From assembly GCF_030486405.1 (NCBI RefSeq), contig NZ_CP129613.1:806001-870000 (forward strand): a stretch of 64,000 nt of DNA, read 5' to 3'. Shown here piece after piece: positions 45,685 through 54,935 of the stretch. This DNA is from Mycolicibacterium sp. HK-90. GTDB lineage: Bacteria > Actinomycetota > Actinomycetes > Mycobacteriales > Mycobacteriaceae. Position numbers and translations under genes: made by a program. Within the stretch, counting starts at the first letter, position 1; every line of letters starts with the position of its first letter. The notes beneath the pieces are model-generated. The model was not told the origin of the DNA, made no database searches, and saw nothing but the letters and a program-made list of their open reading frames with translations.

Positions 45685-46149
45685 ATGAGCATGCCGTGGT
45701 GGGAGAGATACATCGGACTGCCGATGTTGTTGGTGCACGACAAGATCTACAAGGCCACCGATGGACGGATCGGGCATCGCATTCCGGGTGGCCCGACGAC
45801 GCTGATTCTGCACACCGTCGGCGCCAAGACCGGTCAGCAGCGGGCGAACTCGCTCGCCTATGCCCGCGACGGCGAGGACTATCTGGTTGTGGCGTCCAAG
45901 GGTGGCGAGCCGACGGCCCCGGGTTGGTACCACAACCTGAAGGCCAACCCGAAGGTGGAGATCAACGTCGGGCCCAAGCGGTTCGCGGTGACCGCCAAGC
46001 CGGTCCTTCCGGACGGCGCCGACTACGCCCGCTTGTGGAAGATCGTCAATGACATGCCGGGCAACAAGAACCGCTACATCGGGTATCAGAAGCGGACGAC
46101 GCGGCCGATTCCGGTGGTCGTGCTGACACCCGAGGTCACTCCCCGGTGA
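45685..46149 (+). CDS. Ddn-like F420-dependent nitroreductase family protein
   Basis: 154 residues. It has the split beta-barrel of the DUF385/Ddn family: LHTVGAKTGQQRANSLAY, EDYLVVASKGGEPTAPGWYHNLKANPKVEINVG and the C-terminal RPIPVVVLTP. The GW-Y-N-L-N-P signature is the F420-binding part of deazaflavin-dependent quinone or nitro reductases. The last 14 bp overlap the end of the convergent ferredoxin gene. Natural substrate unknown. Confidence 0.9.
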   Translation: MSMPWWERYIGLPMLLVHDKIYKATDGRIGHRIPGGPTTLILHTVGAKTGQQRANSLAYARDGEDYLVVASKGGEPTAPGWYHNLKANPKVEINVGPKRFAVTAKPVLPDGADYARLWKIVNDMPGNKNRYIGYQKRTTRPIPVVVLTPEVTPR

Positions 46150-46330
46150 GTTTCAGGGCCGTCGCGGGGCAGAGCTTGACGGCCTCGCGGGCGTGATCGA
46201 TCTCGTCGTCGGGTAGCTCGTCGACGAGGACTTCCACGACGCCGTCGTCGTCCTGATCGAAGACGACGTCGGAGACCATCACGCAGTTGCCCGATGCGAT
46301 GCAGGCGTCACGATCCGCTTCTACTTTCAT
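46136..46330 (-). CDS. ferredoxin, P450-associated [3Fe-4S] type
   Basis: 64 residues from ATG 46330 (MKVEADRDACIASGNC). Three cluster cysteines are visible, in CIASGNC and in KLCPATAL, with a short Asp/Glu-rich centre. The pattern C-x5-C-xn-CP fits single-cluster ferredoxins that donate electrons to P450s. It lies 5 bp after the P450 stop and is probably cotranslated with it. The ferredoxin reductase must be elsewhere. Confidence 0.92.
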   Translation of the reverse strand: MKVEADRDACIASGNCVMVSDVVFDQDDDGVVEVLVDELPDDEIDHAREAVKLCPATALKLTGE

Positions 46331-46335
46331 GGCAT

Positions 46336-47541
46336 TCACCACGTTACCGCCAGGGATTTCAGACCGTAGATGAAGTGGAAAGACCGGTAGGAGACGTCCT
46401 CGAACGGCTCGGCCAGCGCGAGGTTCGGGAACCGTCGGAGCAGGGCCGGGAAGGCGATTCGCATCTCCATCCGGGCCAGCGGGGCCCCGAGGCAATGGTG
46501 CACGCCGTGGCCGAAGGCCAGATGCCCCGGCGCGCCGCGGCTGATGTCGAGGACGTCGGGGGATTTGACGAAGTCGGGGTCCCGGTTGCCGGCGGGCAGC
46601 GAGGCAAAGACCAACTCGCCCGCGGGGATCCGCACCCCGGCGACCTCGACGTCGGTCGTCGTGAACCGCGGAATCGCGTTCTGCACGATGGACAGCCACC
46701 GCAGCAGTTCCTCGACGGCCGGGCCGACGGCATCCGGGTCGTCGCGTACCGCGGCCAACTGTTCGGGGTGGCGAAGTAGCGCCAGCACACCGAGGCCGAG
46801 CATGTTCGACGTGGTCTCATGCCCGGCGAGCAGCAGCAGTCCGGCGATGCCGACGAGTTCGTCGTCGGACAGGTCGGCGCCGTGCTCCCGCACCAGCATG
46901 CCGAGGATGTCCTCACCGGGTTCCCGGCGGGCCCGTCCGACCAGTCCGAGCATGTATTCGCGGGCCTGGCGTTGCAGGCCAAGCCGCTCGGCGATGGACA
47001 GGGACAGGTCGAGTTGTCGGGCCGAGCGATGCTGGAAGTCCTCCCGGTCGTCGTACGGCACCCCGAGCAGTTCGCAGATCACCAGCGACGGAATGGGCAA
47101 CGCGAAGTCGGCCACCAGGTCAGCGGGCGGGCCCGCTGCCGCCATCGCATCCAGGTGGGCGTCGACGATCTCGACGATGTGCGGCTCCAGGCGCTTCATC
47201 CGGCGGATGGTGAACTCCGCGGTCAGCATGCGGCGTAGCCGCTGATGCTCGGGTGGGTCGAGGCCCAGCAGATTGCCGGCCCGCGCGCTGGCCTGGTCCT
47301 CGGCGGACAGTTCCGGTGCCCCGGGCAGCGTGAAATCCGGTGGCCGGACGTTGGAGAACCGTTCGTGATCACCCAAAACCGCCTTGACGTCCTCGTGGCG
47401 GGTGATCAGGTACACCGGATTGCCGAGCGCGCTGATGACCGTGCGGACACCATCGGTCTCGCGGATCTCGCCCAGATCGGGGGTGGGATCGAACGCGTTG
47501 CGCCGCATGTGCAATGGCGGCAGGGCAGGTGCCTCGGTCAT
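46336..47541 (-). CDS. cytochrome P450
   Basis: 401 residues, soluble bacterial class I type. The I-helix oxygen-activation motif is AGHETTSN near 245. The K-helix ExxR is EELLR. The haem-binding loop is FGHGVHHCLG with Cys350 as the axial ligand. The first gene of a P450-ferredoxin pair. Resembles CYP105-like actinobacterial enzymes but subfamily and substrate are uncertain. Confidence 0.93.
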   Translation of the reverse strand: MTEAPALPPLHMRRNAFDPTPDLGEIRETDGVRTVISALGNPVYLITRHEDVKAVLGDHERFSNVRPPDFTLPGAPELSAEDQASARAGNLLGLDPPEHQRLRRMLTAEFTIRRMKRLEPHIVEIVDAHLDAMAAAGPPADLVADFALPIPSLVICELLGVPYDDREDFQHRSARQLDLSLSIAERLGLQRQAREYMLGLVGRARREPGEDILGMLVREHGADLSDDELVGIAGLLLLAGHETTSNMLGLGVLALLRHPEQLAAVRDDPDAVGPAVEELLRWLSIVQNAIPRFTTTDVEVAGVRIPAGELVFASLPAGNRDPDFVKSPDVLDISRGAPGHLAFGHGVHHCLGAPLARMEMRIAFPALLRRFPNLALAEPFEDVSYRSFHFIYGLKSLAVTW

Positions 47542-47566
47542 GGCATCGACGGTACGCGTGCCGCCG

Positions 47567-49573
47567 CTAGGGATCCGCCCGCAAACCCGGCCACCAGATC
47601 CGGGGGCCGATAACGGTGAACAGCGCCGGGATGATCACGGTGCGCACCACGAACGTGTCCAGCAGGATGCCGAGGCCGACGATGATGCCCAACTGTGTCA
47701 GCACGATCAGCGGCAACACGCCCAGCACGCAGAACACGGCGGCCAGCACCACACCCGCGCTGGTGATCACGGCGCCGGTGGCCGATACCGCGCGCACGAT
47801 GCCCTGGCGGGTGCCGTGTTCGGGGGTCTCCTCGCGGGCCCGGGTGACCAGGAAGATCGTGTAGTCGACGCCGAGGGCCACCAGGAACAGGAACGCGAAC
47901 AGCGGGGTGCTGTTGTCCAGGGCCGGGAAGCCGAACAGGTGCACGCTGGCCCAGCCGCCGAGGCCGAGCGCGGCCAGTGCACTGAGCACCGTCACCCCGA
48001 CCAGCACCAGCGGGGCGAACACCGAGCGCAGCAGCAGGTACAGCACGGCCAGCACGATCGCCAGGATCGTCGGGATCACCACGACGCGGTCGCGTTGGGC
48101 CGCGGCGGCGGCGTCCCGGGCCTGGGCATCGGACCCGCCCACGACTGCGGTGGCGTCGGCGCTGCGAACAGAATCGCGCAGAGCGTCAATGGTTTCGAAT
48201 GCTTGGTCGGAGGCGGGTTCGGCCTTGAGCACGACCGACCACAGGCTGAGTCCGGTCGGGGACTGGCCGGCGGGTGCGGCCGAGACGACGCCGGGCGTAT
48301 CGGTGATCGCCCGTTGCACGGCACCCGCCTTGGCGGACGACGCGATGACGCGGGTGGGGTCGGTCAGACCGCTCGGGAAATGCGCCGAGAGGGTCTGGTA
48401 ACCGGTCACCGATTCGGCCTGCACCCGGAACTGTTCGGTCTGGGTCAGCCCGATCGGCGTGGACAGCAGGGCGGTGCACAGCACGGCCAATCCGGCCAGT
48501 GAGGCCACTGCGACGCGGCCGGGCCGGCGGGCGACGGAGTCCGCGATCCGGTGCCACACACCGCTTTCGGTCAACGGGGCGGCGCCGACCCGAGGAATGA
48601 ACGGCCAGAACAGTCGCTTCCCGCACAGTGCCAGCAGCGGCGGCAGCACCACCAGCACGAAGATGGCGGCGACCACCAGACCCGACGCGGCCTGGACGCC
48701 GAGGCTTCGGTTGCTCGGTGCCGAGGCCAGCAGCAGCGTCAACAGGGCCAGCACCACGGTGGCGTTACTGGCCACGATCGCGGGGGCGGCGGCCCGCACC
48801 GCGGTGACCAGGGCATCGCGGTGTCGCTCGGTACGGCCGAGCTCCTCCCGGTAGCGCGAGATCAACAGCAACGCATAGTTCGTTCCCGCGCCGAACACCA
48901 GCACACTGGTGATGCCGGACGTCGAACCGTCCGGACTCAGCCCGAACGCGGAGGCGACCGCGGTGCCGACGACGGACCCGACGCGGTCCGCGAACGCGAT
49001 GACCAGCAGCGGAACCAGCCACAGCACCGGTGATCGGTAGGTGACGATGAGCAGCAGCGCCACCACCGCAGCGGTGACCGCCAGCAGCGTGATGTTCGCT
49101 CCGGCAAAGGAATTCGCGATGTCGGCGCCGAAGGCGGGGCCGCCGGTGATCTCGGCTCGCAACCCGGGCGGCAGGCCGTTGGTGGCAGTGGCGCGCAGCT
49201 CCCGCACGGCGTCGTTGAGACCGAAGCCGGACAGGTCGGCGCTCATGGGCACGGTGGCCACCGCGGCCTTGCTGTCATCGGAGACCACGACGGGAGGACC
49301 GGGCTCCGCGGTCATCCGCGCCCTGGCGTCGGCGGTGGCGTCGACGTCGGCCATGGTGAGATCACCGCCGTCGGCACGGGTCACCACCAGGATGGCCGGA
49401 ACCTGGTCTCCGCCGGGGAAATCGGCGCGCAGTGCGTCGGCGCGCGCCGACTCGGCATCGGCCGGCACCGCCACCGGTGACTGTGAGCCGGCGTCGCTGC
49501 CGCTCAACAGCCCCAGCAACGCGCCGGAGACCACCACCACGAGCACGGCCAGCCACGCCAGACGCTTAATCAC
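47567..49573 (-). CDS. MMPL/RND-family transporter
   Basis: 668 residues. One N-terminal helix, an extracytoplasmic domain with FPGGDQVPAILVVTR, a set of helices starting near 170, a second domain, and a C-terminal helix set including DNSTPLFAFLFLVALGVDYTIFLVTRAREE (the conserved MMPL region with the proton-relay Asp-Tyr). No MmpS partner is adjacent. The N-terminal part is shorter than in typical MmpLs. The GTG start at 49573 overlaps the antiporter stop by 8 bp, so the two are likely coupled. Substrate unknown. Confidence 0.88.
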   Translation of the reverse strand: MIKRLAWLAVLVVVVSGALLGLLSGSDAGSQSPVAVPADAESARADALRADFPGGDQVPAILVVTRADGGDLTMADVDATADARARMTAEPGPPVVVSDDSKAAVATVPMSADLSGFGLNDAVRELRATATNGLPPGLRAEITGGPAFGADIANSFAGANITLLAVTAAVVALLLIVTYRSPVLWLVPLLVIAFADRVGSVVGTAVASAFGLSPDGSTSGITSVLVFGAGTNYALLLISRYREELGRTERHRDALVTAVRAAAPAIVASNATVVLALLTLLLASAPSNRSLGVQAASGLVVAAIFVLVVLPPLLALCGKRLFWPFIPRVGAAPLTESGVWHRIADSVARRPGRVAVASLAGLAVLCTALLSTPIGLTQTEQFRVQAESVTGYQTLSAHFPSGLTDPTRVIASSAKAGAVQRAITDTPGVVSAAPAGQSPTGLSLWSVVLKAEPASDQAFETIDALRDSVRSADATAVVGGSDAQARDAAAAAQRDRVVVIPTILAIVLAVLYLLLRSVFAPLVLVGVTVLSALAALGLGGWASVHLFGFPALDNSTPLFAFLFLVALGVDYTIFLVTRAREETPEHGTRQGIVRAVSATGAVITSAGVVLAAVFCVLGVLPLIVLTQLGIIVGLGILLDTFVVRTVIIPALFTVIGPRIWWPGLRADP

Positions 49574-51158
49574 GATTCAGTGTCGCCTCTTCCAAGTCGA
49601 GCCCATGCAGCACAGTACGCAGTACCTCGTCGTCGATGTGACCGGCGTCGCGTTCGGCGATGAACGTGTCCCGTTCGGCGGCAAGCATTTCCAGGCGCAG
49701 TCGGCGGAACGCCGACGTCGGGCTCTCGCCGATGTCGGCGTCGTCGCGGCCCAGCCGCTCCCAGGCGGCGTTGCGGCGCCGGGTGTTCCACGCCCGCAGC
49801 ACGTCGGCGGCGCGCTCGGGCACATCGGTGGTGGCCGACTGTTCGGCCATCAGGGTGTCGAGCCGCTCCGCCGCGGCCCGCGCCGCCTTGTCCTGTGCGG
49901 CGGCGGTGGCGATCGCATCGCTGTGCGCCTCGTCGCCCTGTGCCCCGAGCACCCGGATGAACCACGGCAGCGTCAAGCCGTGCAGCAACAGCGTCCCGAC
50001 CACGACCACGAAGGTCAGGAACACCAGCTGCGGGCGACCGGGGAACGGATCGCCGGTCAGGGTGGTGGCAGGCACGGCGAAGGCCGCGGCGAGCGATACG
50101 ACGCCGCGCATGCCTGCCCAGGCCACCACGAACAATTGCCCACCCGACGGGGCGGGCTCGTGGGAGCGGAGGTGTTTGGACAGCAGCCGGGGCAGGTATG
50201 CCGAGGCGTATACCCACACCATGCGCACCCCGATCACCGTGCCGAGCACGGCGGCCGACGAGATCGCCAACGTGGCCGCCGAAATGCCGGCGAGTTCGCT
50301 GATCACCTTCGGCAGCTGCAGACCGATCAACAGGAACGCGAACGATTCCAGCACCAGCTGCAACGCCTTCCATACCGCCTTGTCCTGCAGGCGGGTGGCG
50401 TAACCGGCCTGCGTCTCGCGCTGGCCCAGCAGCAGCGCTGCCACCACCACGGCGATCACGCCCGAGCCGTGGATCTCCTCGGCCACCAGGTAGATGAAGA
50501 ACGGGGCCACCAGGCCGATCGCGCTTTCGACGAGTGGATCGGCGAGTCGGGTGCGGATGAAATTCACCACCATGCCGATCACCCAGCCCACAACCACGCC
50601 CCCGACCGCGGCCAGGGCGAACGTGCTCAGGCCGCTGCTCCAGGTGGCGGCCGTGCCGATCGCGGCGCCGAGGGCCACCTTGTAGGCGGTCAGGGCGGTG
50701 GCGTCGTTGAGCAGGCTCTCCCCACCCAGCAGGGTCATGGTGCGCCGGGGCAGACCGAGCCGGCGTCCGACCGCGGTCGCCGAGACCGCGTCGGGCGGGG
50801 CGACGATCGCGCCCAGGGTCAGCGCCGCGGCGATCGTGAGTTCGGGCACGAGGTGGTACGCCACGACGCCGACGGCGAACGTGGTGGCCAGCGGCAGCCC
50901 GACCGCGAGCAGCCCGATCGGGCGGATGTTGCGGCGCAGCGCCACGTAGCTGCTCTCCAGGCCCGCCGACCACAGCAGCGGCGGCAGGATGACGAACAGC
51001 ACCAGCTCGGGATCGAGGTGGACGTCGTCGAAAACAGGCAGTGCACTGCCGGCCAATCCGGCCACCACCAGTGCCAGCGGCGCCGAGACGTCGAAATGGC
51101 GGGCCACGGCCGCCAGCAAGATTGCGGCCACCAGGGCTGCCAGGAGTGAGGCACCCAC
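49566..51158 (-). CDS. CPA1-family Na+/H+ antiporter
   Basis: 530 residues from GTG 51158, supported by AAGGAGG 9 nt upstream; the open frame above it is noise. About 12 transmembrane segments. The ion-binding region is GAIVAPPDAVSATAVGRRLG with LLGGESLLNDATALTAYKVAL following, and GMRGVVSLAAAFAVP is the conserved late helix. A cytoplasmic helical C-terminal tail (about 430-530) is rich in Arg, Ala and Glu. It resembles Rv2287. The UBP zinc-finger gene starts 43 bp away on the other strand. Confidence 0.92.
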   Translation of the reverse strand: MGASLLAALVAAILLAAVARHFDVSAPLALVVAGLAGSALPVFDDVHLDPELVLFVILPPLLWSAGLESSYVALRRNIRPIGLLAVGLPLATTFAVGVVAYHLVPELTIAAALTLGAIVAPPDAVSATAVGRRLGLPRRTMTLLGGESLLNDATALTAYKVALGAAIGTAATWSSGLSTFALAAVGGVVVGWVIGMVVNFIRTRLADPLVESAIGLVAPFFIYLVAEEIHGSGVIAVVVAALLLGQRETQAGYATRLQDKAVWKALQLVLESFAFLLIGLQLPKVISELAGISAATLAISSAAVLGTVIGVRMVWVYASAYLPRLLSKHLRSHEPAPSGGQLFVVAWAGMRGVVSLAAAFAVPATTLTGDPFPGRPQLVFLTFVVVVGTLLLHGLTLPWFIRVLGAQGDEAHSDAIATAAAQDKAARAAAERLDTLMAEQSATTDVPERAADVLRAWNTRRRNAAWERLGRDDADIGESPTSAFRRLRLEMLAAERDTFIAERDAGHIDDEVLRTVLHGLDLEEATLNRD

Positions 51159-51201
51159 GTTGTCGTTCCTCCTTCGCGTGCCGTGCCTATCCTTGATCAA
51201 C

Positions 51202-51504
51202 ATGTTGAGGAGATCACGTCGGCGTGAGCAGAATCCGGCGCCTCGCACCTGCGAACATCTGAACGCCGAGGTTGCCGAGCCGCATCCCCTGACCCCCGGT
51301 CGGTGCCAGGAATGCGAGGAAGACGGCGAGAACAACTGGGCGCATCTGCGGATGTGCATGACGTGCGGTCACGTCGGTTGCTGTGATTCGAGCCCGCATC
51401 AGCATGCCACCAAGCACTTTCAGCAGAGCGGTCATCCGGTCATGCGTTCGGCGGAACCAGGCGAGAGTTGGCGTTGGTGCTATATCGACCATCGGGTTGG
51501 GTGA
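51202..51504 (+). CDS. UBP-type zinc-finger protein
   Basis: 100 residues from ATG 51202. Cys and His ligands occur in CEHLN, GRCQECEE, LRMCMTCGHVGCCDSSPHQHATKHFQQSGHPVMRS and WCYIDHRVG, the full zf-UBP pattern. In eukaryotes this domain binds the ubiquitin C-terminus; in actinobacteria its partner is unknown. It is divergent from the Na+/H+ antiporter and shares a 43-bp promoter region, an arrangement that hints at a functional link. Confidence 0.85.
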   Translation: MLRRSRRREQNPAPRTCEHLNAEVAEPHPLTPGRCQECEEDGENNWAHLRMCMTCGHVGCCDSSPHQHATKHFQQSGHPVMRSAEPGESWRWCYIDHRVG

Positions 51505-51528
51505 CGATCTGGCAGGCTGGGGTGTGCG

Positions 51529-52812
51529 ATGAGTGAATCGATTGAGGACGCGCAGACCGATGGCCTGACCGACGATCAGGTCGACAACGGGTCGGACGTA
51601 TCGATGGACGCTGTCGGTGACGTGGGCGCACCCGCCGATCCCGCGGCCGCGGTGCTGCTGCTCGGGGCGGGCGAGCTGAGCCGTGAGCTCGCGCTGGCCT
51701 TCCAGCGTCTGGGTGGCGTCGTGGTGGCCGCCGACCGGTACTACGCGCCCGCGCACGGGGTCGCGGACCGATCAGCGGTGATCAAGATGAACGACGCCGA
51801 GGAGCTCGCCGCCCTGATCGAGCGGGAAAAGCCGCGGTACGTGGTCGCCGAGTCCGGCGTCATCGCCGCCGACGCGTTGATCGCGGTGGCCGAGCGCGGC
51901 GACATCGAGGTACTGCCGACCCCGCGGAGCATCCGGCTCTCCCAGGATCGCGAGGGTCTGCGCCGGTTGGCGTCGGATGAGCTCGGGCTGCCCACCGTGC
52001 CCTTCTGGTTCGCCGGGTCGATCGAGGAGCTCAAGGCGGTGGCCGAGCACGCCGGCTTCCCGTTGGTGGTCAAGCCCGTGGTGGGCGCCCAACGCGACGG
52101 CGAGTCGGTGCTGCTGCGTCCCGAGGACGTCGAGCCGGCCTGGCAGCGCGCCACCACCGCAGGCCACATCGCACAGAACCGGGTGCTGGCCGAGTCCGTC
52201 GTCGAGGTCGAGTACGAGATCACGATGCTGACCGTGCGAACCACTGGGCCGGTGGGGCCCGGGGTGCAGTTCTGCGAGCCGATCGGACACCGCCTGGTTG
52301 GCACCGACGTGCTGGAGTCCTGGCAGCCGCAGCCCCTGTCACCGGCCGCGCTGGATGCCGCGAAGTCGATCTCCGCGCGCATCGTCAACTCCCTGGGCGG
52401 GCGCGGCGTGTTCGGGGTCGAACTGCTGGTCCAGGGCGACGACGTGTACTTCTCCGACGTGCGGATCCGTCCGCACGACAGCGGCCTGGTGACGCTGAGG
52501 TCGCAGCGGTTGTCGGAGTTCGAGATGCATGCCCGGGCGATCCTGGGCCTGTCGGTGGACACCATCATGATTTCTCCGGCAGCGGCCGAGGTCACTTATG
52601 GCGGCGCCGACGCCGGCGAGCCGTCGGCCGAGGTCAGTGCGGTGCTGGCGGAGGCGCTGGCCACCTCGGAGAGCGATGTCCGGTTGTTCGGTCGGTTGGG
52701 GGAAGCCGAGGCGCCGCGCCGCCTCGGAGTGGCGCTGGCCACCGCTCCCGACGTGATCATCGCCCGTGACCGTGCACGGCGGGTGGGCACCGCGCTGCGC
52801 AAGCTGTGGTGA
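51529..52812 (+). CDS. purT: formate-dependent GAR transformylase PurT
   Basis: Adds formate to glycinamide ribonucleotide using ATP in purine synthesis. 427 residues, about 35 longer than the E. coli enzyme because of an acidic N-terminal extension. ATP-grasp features are LLLGAGELSRELALAFQRLG, FPLVVKPVVGAQRDGESV, FCEPIGHR and YFSDVRIRPHDSGLVT (metal ligands). The position followed by a membrane protein, a rhodanese and metZ matches Rv0389-Rv0391. Confidence 0.94.
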   Translation: MSESIEDAQTDGLTDDQVDNGSDVSMDAVGDVGAPADPAAAVLLLGAGELSRELALAFQRLGGVVVAADRYYAPAHGVADRSAVIKMNDAEELAALIEREKPRYVVAESGVIAADALIAVAERGDIEVLPTPRSIRLSQDREGLRRLASDELGLPTVPFWFAGSIEELKAVAEHAGFPLVVKPVVGAQRDGESVLLRPEDVEPAWQRATTAGHIAQNRVLAESVVEVEYEITMLTVRTTGPVGPGVQFCEPIGHRLVGTDVLESWQPQPLSPAALDAAKSISARIVNSLGGRGVFGVELLVQGDDVYFSDVRIRPHDSGLVTLRSQRLSEFEMHARAILGLSVDTIMISPAAAEVTYGGADAGEPSAEVSAVLAEALATSESDVRLFGRLGEAEAPRRLGVALATAPDVIIARDRARRVGTALRKLW

Positions 52813-52818
52813 GCCGCG

Positions 52819-53280
52819 ATGGCTGACGAAACAGACGAATTCTCGAAGCGCGACCGGCCCACCATGGCGCCGTTCCTCGGCGCCTTGGCCGTCATTGTGC
52901 TCGCGGTGATCGTTGTCGTGCTGCTCAACACCTTCGGTGGTGACGGCCGCAGCGAGGAGCAGAAGGTGACTCTCGCGGCGGTCGGCCAGAACGATGCCCT
53001 GCAGCGGGAGAACTTCCGCGAATTTTCCGACTACACCTGCACCGCGCAGCGCGGGACCGAGGCAGATTTCATTGCCCGCCAGCGCGATTCGGTGGTCACG
53101 AAGGGTGCCCGGTACGTGGACGACGTGACCGCGGTGCGCATCGAGGGAGACCGGGCCACCGCGACCGTGGTCTACCACTTCGACAAGACACCCGATACCA
53201 AGGTGAACACCGAGACGGCATTCGTGCGTGAGGACGGCGCATGGCGCGTCTGTTCGAGTATGGGAGACTCACGCCCGTGA
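52819..53280 (+). CDS. small single-pass membrane protein, DUF4878-like
   Basis: 153 residues. A short cytoplasmic N-terminus precedes a transmembrane helix (about 19-40) and an NTF2-like extracytoplasmic domain with FREFSDYTCTAQRG and a terminal EDGAWRVCSSMG. The layout and paired Cys resemble the larger Rv0361-like protein at 38290. It lies 6 bp after purT and overlaps the rhodanese start by 4 bp, so it belongs to the same operon. Function unknown. Confidence 0.78.
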   Translation: MADETDEFSKRDRPTMAPFLGALAVIVLAVIVVVLLNTFGGDGRSEEQKVTLAAVGQNDALQRENFREFSDYTCTAQRGTEADFIARQRDSVVTKGARYVDDVTAVRIEGDRATATVVYHFDKTPDTKVNTETAFVREDGAWRVCSSMGDSRP

Positions 53281-53690
53281 GCTATGCAGGAGACATCACG
53301 CCTGAGGAGGCCTGGAAACTTCTGAGTGAGAATTCCGAGGCCGTGCTGGTGGACTGTCGTACCGACGCCGAATGGCGCTTCGTCGGTGTGCCGGATCTGT
53401 CCACCCTTGAGCGTGACGTGATCTACGTCGAGTGGAACCGGACCGACGGCAGTCACAATGATGCGTTCGTCGACGATCTTCAGGCGTCGGGTGTGACGCC
53501 GGGGGAGCGGCCGGTGGTCTTCCTGTGTCGTTCCGGCAACCGTTCGATCGGTGCCGCCGAGGCCGCCACCGCGGCCGGGATCGCGCCGTCCTACAACGTG
53601 CTCGACGGGTTCGAGGGCAATCTCGACGAGAACCGCCACCGTGGAGGTACCGGCTGGAAGGCCGTCGGTCTGCCTTGGAAACAGAGTTGA
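53277..53690 (+). CDS. rhodanese-like protein (Rv0390-like)
   Basis: 137 residues from GTG 53277 (VSYAGDITPEEAW), chosen because homologs begin this way and it overlaps the previous stop (GTGA). The single rhodanese domain has the loop FLCRSGNRSIGA with catalytic Cys84. CRSGNRS fits a sulfur-transfer or persulfide role. It sits between purT and metZ, so it may serve sulfur-amino-acid metabolism. Confidence 0.92.
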   Translation: MSYAGDITPEEAWKLLSENSEAVLVDCRTDAEWRFVGVPDLSTLERDVIYVEWNRTDGSHNDAFVDDLQASGVTPGERPVVFLCRSGNRSIGAAEAATAAGIAPSYNVLDGFEGNLDENRHRGGTGWKAVGLPWKQS

Positions 53691-53710
53691 GCAGCGGAGC
53701 TGAGGGTTCG

Positions 53711-54925
53711 ATGTCCGATATCCCATCTGTCCGGATTCCGGCTGCCCTGCCCGAGGGCGTCAGCCAGGCCACCATCGGCGTGCGCGGCGGTCTGCTGCGG
53801 TCGGAGTTCGAGGAGACCGCCGAGGCGATGTACCTGACCTCGGGGTACGTCTACGAATCCGCGTCCGCCGCGGAGAAGGCGTTCACCGGCGAGATCGACC
53901 GCTTCGTCTACTCCCGCTACGGCAACCCGACCATCTCGATGTTCGAGGAGCGGCTGCGGCTCATCGAGGGCGCGCCCGCATGTTTCGCCACCGCCACCGG
54001 CATGGCGGCGGTGTTCACCGCACTGGGCGCGCTGCTGGGTGCCGGGGACCGCCTGGTGGCCGCGCGCAGCCTGTTCGGCTCGTGCTTCGTAGTGTGCAAC
54101 GAGATCCTGCCTCGCTGGGGCGTGGAGACCGTGTTCGTCGACGGCGATGACCTCTCCCAGTGGGAGGAGGCGCTGTCGGTGCCCACCCAGGCGGTGTTCT
54201 TCGAGACGCCGTCCAACCCGATGCAGTCTCTGGTGGATATCGCCGCGGTATCCGAGCTGGCGCACGCCGCGGGCGCAAAGGTGGTGCTGGACAACGTCTT
54301 TGCCACCCCGCTGCTGCAGCAGGGCATTCCGCTCGGCGCGGATGTGGTGGTCTATTCGGGCACCAAGCACATCGACGGGCAGGGCCGGGTGCTGGGCGGG
54401 GCGATCCTGGGCGACCAGGAGTACATCGACGGCCCGGTCCAGAAGCTCATGCGGCACACCGGCCCGGCGATCAGCGCGTTCAACGCCTGGACGCTGCTGA
54501 AAGGCCTTGAGACACTTGCGGTTCGAGTGGACTATGCGAATCGCTCCGCGGAGCGCATCGCCGAGTTCCTGGAAAACCACTCCGCGGTGCGCTGGGTGAA
54601 GTACCCGTTCCTGAAGTCGCATCCCCAGTACGACCTGGCTCAACGGCAGATGCGTGGCGGTGGCACCGTCATCACGTTCGAGCTGGACTCCGCCGACGGC
54701 AAGGCCCGCGCGTTCGAGGTGCTCGACAAGCTGCGCGTCGTCGACATCTCCAACAACCTGGGCGACGCCAAGACGCTGATCACCCACCCGGCCACCACCA
54801 CCCACCGCGCGATGGGCCCGGAGGGCCGGGCCGCGATCGGACTGGGCGACGGCGTGGTGCGCATCTCGATCGGCCTGGAGGGTACCGAGGATCTGATCGC
54901 CGATCTGGATCAGGCGCTGAGTTAG
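53711..54925 (+). CDS. metZ: O-succinylhomoserine sulfhydrylase
   Basis: Makes homocysteine from an activated homoserine and sulfide, using PLP. 404 residues from ATG 53711. Cys/Met-metabolism PLP family features are YSRYGNPTISMFEERL near residue 65, ACFATATGMAAV, DNVFATP, and the PLP Lys219 in YSGTKHIDGQG. The C-terminus has NLGDAKTLITHPATTTH. Equivalent to Rv0391. The rhodanese immediately upstream could supply sulfur. Confidence 0.96.
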   Translation: MSDIPSVRIPAALPEGVSQATIGVRGGLLRSEFEETAEAMYLTSGYVYESASAAEKAFTGEIDRFVYSRYGNPTISMFEERLRLIEGAPACFATATGMAAVFTALGALLGAGDRLVAARSLFGSCFVVCNEILPRWGVETVFVDGDDLSQWEEALSVPTQAVFFETPSNPMQSLVDIAAVSELAHAAGAKVVLDNVFATPLLQQGIPLGADVVVYSGTKHIDGQGRVLGGAILGDQEYIDGPVQKLMRHTGPAISAFNAWTLLKGLETLAVRVDYANRSAERIAEFLENHSAVRWVKYPFLKSHPQYDLAQRQMRGGGTVITFELDSADGKARAFEVLDKLRVVDISNNLGDAKTLITHPATTTHRAMGPEGRAAIGLGDGVVRISIGLEGTEDLIADLDQALS

Positions 54926-54935
54926 GCGGATTGGC

